This document shows, in pieces, positions 5,470 to 6,947 of a stretch of 6,947 nt of DNA. Under the pieces are notes generated by a model. That model did not search any database. It was not told the DNA's origin and was given only the letters and a program-made list of their open reading frames with translations. Within the stretch, counting starts at the first letter, position 1; each line of letters opens with the position of its first letter. The stretch comes from JAFGED01 sp964551295. GTDB lineage: Bacteria > Chloroflexota > Anaerolineae > B4-G1. The position numbers and the translations under genes are program-made. The stretch is taken from the NCBI GenBank assembly GCA_964551295.1, contig CAZKDJ010000210.1, positions 1-6,947 of the forward strand. Reading direction: 5' to 3'.

Positions 5470-6947
5470 ATGAACTACTCGAAAGGATTTAAAAACGTTC
5501 CGGCCTTTCAGATCGGCGCCGCGCTGCTATTAGGCGCGCTGATATGCATCGCCGCGCTCGCCCTGGCTTCATGCCACAGCGCACGACCCCAAGCCGGGAA
5601 CGACACCCCACTCACTCATCCCGGAGGGGGCGCGACGATGCCCGTAACCTACACCCTGGACGATTTCGATGATCGTGTCTATTCTCAAAAAGGCCACGAC
5701 GAACCCCGCCGCCCAAACGACTTTTTTGGCAACCAAGGCCGTTGGAACAACGAATACGCAATTATCACCGAGTCTATTGCGTGCTCGGCGACGTTCGACT
5801 GCCACCTGAGCCTGGCCTACGACCTATCATCACCGGGAGCCGAAGGAGGATACTGGGAGGAATTTGGCTATTCGTATACCCCGACCTGGCCCCTGCGTGA
5901 CTTGACAGAGTTCGAACTACTGCGCTTCCGCGTTCGGGGCGACGCCGCGGAGGGCTTCCCGGGCCAGTTCCAAATCGAGTTCATCGGCCACGATTGGGGT
6001 GCCGTAGCCACTTACACCATCACCGGCGTGACCGGGACCTGGCAGTGGCAAACGGTCGCGCTGGGCGGCGAGGGCACACTCGATTGGTCCCGCGTCAAAC
6101 ACGTCGCACTGAAACTGGCCGGCGACGGGATGACGGATAAGCAAAGCCGCCTTTTCTTAGACGATCTGGTGCTGGTCGACCTGGATTTTTCAGGGGATCT
6201 ACTGGACCTGATCCAACGCCAGGCTTTCCTCTACTTCTGGGAGAACCGCCATCCCGACACCGGCTTTGTGCGCGACCGGGCCATCGATCCATTTTACGAT
6301 CGAGACGTGACCAGTGTCGCGGCGGTGGGTTTCGAGCTAACGGCCTTTGGCATTGGAGCCGAGCACGGCTGGATCGACCGGAGTGAAGCAGCACTGGCGA
6401 CCCATCAAGTGCTGACCACGCTGCTCACGCTCCCGCAGGGACCGGGCATAACGGGGACGACCGGCTACAAAGGCGTCTTTTATCACCTGCTCAGCATCGA
6501 CACTGGCTTGAGAGTCGCAGACTCGGAGGTCTCGTCGATCGACACTGCCCTGCTGATGAGCGGCGTGCTGTTCGCCCGGCAGTACTATACCGGCACCAGT
6601 CAGGTCGAGGTCGACATCCGGAACTGGTCCGAGGCGCTCTACAACCGGGTCGAGTGGGACTGGATGCTGCGAACCGATCCCGAGCCAAGCGCCGCGGCCA
6701 ACCAATTCTACATGGCCTGGAAACCGGATTATCACGACTGTGAGGCGAGCGGGTACCAAAACTGTTACGAGATCCCAGACACGAAAAGCGGACACGGTTA
6801 CTTTTCCGGTAACGTGATCACCGGCACGCCCCCCATCACCGAGCCCACGATCTGGAACTACTATACAGACGAGATCCTGCTGATCAATCTCCTGGCCATC
6901 GGTTCGCCTACTCACAGCGTGCCGCCGGACACCTTTTTCGTGTGGAA
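5470..6947 (+). CDS. Lipoprotein glycoside hydrolase, glycoamylase-like (PF10091/COG5368, GH144 type), 3' truncated
   Basis: The frame runs from ATG 5470 to the window end without a stop: 492 whole codons and two bases. The lipoprotein signal has a hydrophobic core at 15-33 and lipobox L-A-S-C, with Cys35 lipidated. Residues about 58-237 (YTLDDFDD... to LFLDDLVLVDLD) have the strand pattern of a jelly-roll or CBM11-like domain, probably carbohydrate-binding. From 244 comes the alpha/alpha-barrel start LLDLIQRQAFLYFWENRHPDTGFVRDR. It is followed by VTSVAAVGFELTAFGIG, GYKGVFYHLLSIDTG (332-346), the E-V-S-S-IDTALLM motif (353-363) and WNYYTDEILLINLLAIGSPTH (462-482). These are hallmarks of the glycoamylase-like family. 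Its best-characterised members (GH144) are endo-beta-1,2-glucanases, and related domains occur in cyclic beta-1,2-glucan synthases. The exact substrate cannot be read here. It lies 9 bases after the propeller gene, so the two are likely coupled; action at the outer cell surface is expected. Confidence 0.88.
   Translation, partial: MNYSKGFKNVPAFQIGAALLLGALICIAALALASCHSARPQAGNDTPLTHPGGGATMPVTYTLDDFDDRVYSQKGHDEPRRPNDFFGNQGRWNNEYAIITESIACSATFDCHLSLAYDLSSPGAEGGYWEEFGYSYTPTWPLRDLTEFELLRFRVRGDAAEGFPGQFQIEFIGHDWGAVATYTITGVTGTWQWQTVALGGEGTLDWSRVKHVALKLAGDGMTDKQSRLFLDDLVLVDLDFSGDLLDLIQRQAFLYFWENRHPDTGFVRDRAIDPFYDRDVTSVAAVGFELTAFGIGAEHGWIDRSEAALATHQVLTTLLTLPQGPGITGTTGYKGVFYHLLSIDTGLRVADSEVSSIDTALLMSGVLFARQYYTGTSQVEVDIRNWSEALYNRVEWDWMLRTDPEPSAAANQFYMAWKPDYHDCEASGYQNCYEIPDTKSGHGYFSGNVITGTPPITEPTIWNYYTDEILLINLLAIGSPTHSVPPDTFFVW

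Noticed and set aside
6337..6915. Open frame of 192 codons on the - strand
   Set aside because: It is antisense to the well-supported glycosidase domain, has no convincing ribosome site, and its product shows no family features.

Overview
The window reads as part of a chromosome from a member of Chloroflexota, most likely Anaerolineae or a relative. This is inferred from several traits. Two secreted proteins end in the YLPLV-type tail I know from that phylum. One lipoprotein has a 'TQ..QT..IGTAVAATLA' linker after its signal. Tandem-repeat surface proteins, TolB-like propellers and small lipoproteins sit close together, and base composition is moderately high in G+C. All genes I can support lie on the + strand, and I found no RNA gene, mobile element or CRISPR array.

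Region 1 (1-3099) is a surface-protein cluster. It holds the 3' end of an ELW-repeat protein, a 690-residue secreted parallel beta-helix protein, and a 156-residue lipoprotein. The gaps are only 28 and 20 bases, which fits one transcript. It closes with a convincing intrinsic terminator at 3067-3099, preceded by a second hairpin. The beta-helix protein contains ten consecutive repeat units of exactly 30 residues (90 bases). It and the unrelated ELW protein share the same C-terminal tail.

Region 2 (about 3098-3757) is a single regulator gene with its own candidate promoter. The protein has two N-terminal membrane helices followed by a C-terminal OmpR/PhoB-type winged helix, the reverse of the ToxR/CadC domain order.

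Region 3 (3758-6947) starts with a 78-base gap holding a 7-2-7 inverted repeat that overlaps a candidate -35 box. Three tightly packed genes follow: a lipoprotein with an Ig-like domain, a TolB/PD40-like beta-propeller that lacks an export signal, and a lipoprotein with a jelly-roll-like domain joined to a glycoamylase-like (PF10091/COG5368, GH144-type) catalytic domain. The last gene runs off the window. Together they suggest a glucan-degrading or cell-surface operon under a membrane-tethered regulator. The link between regulator and operon is inferred from position only.
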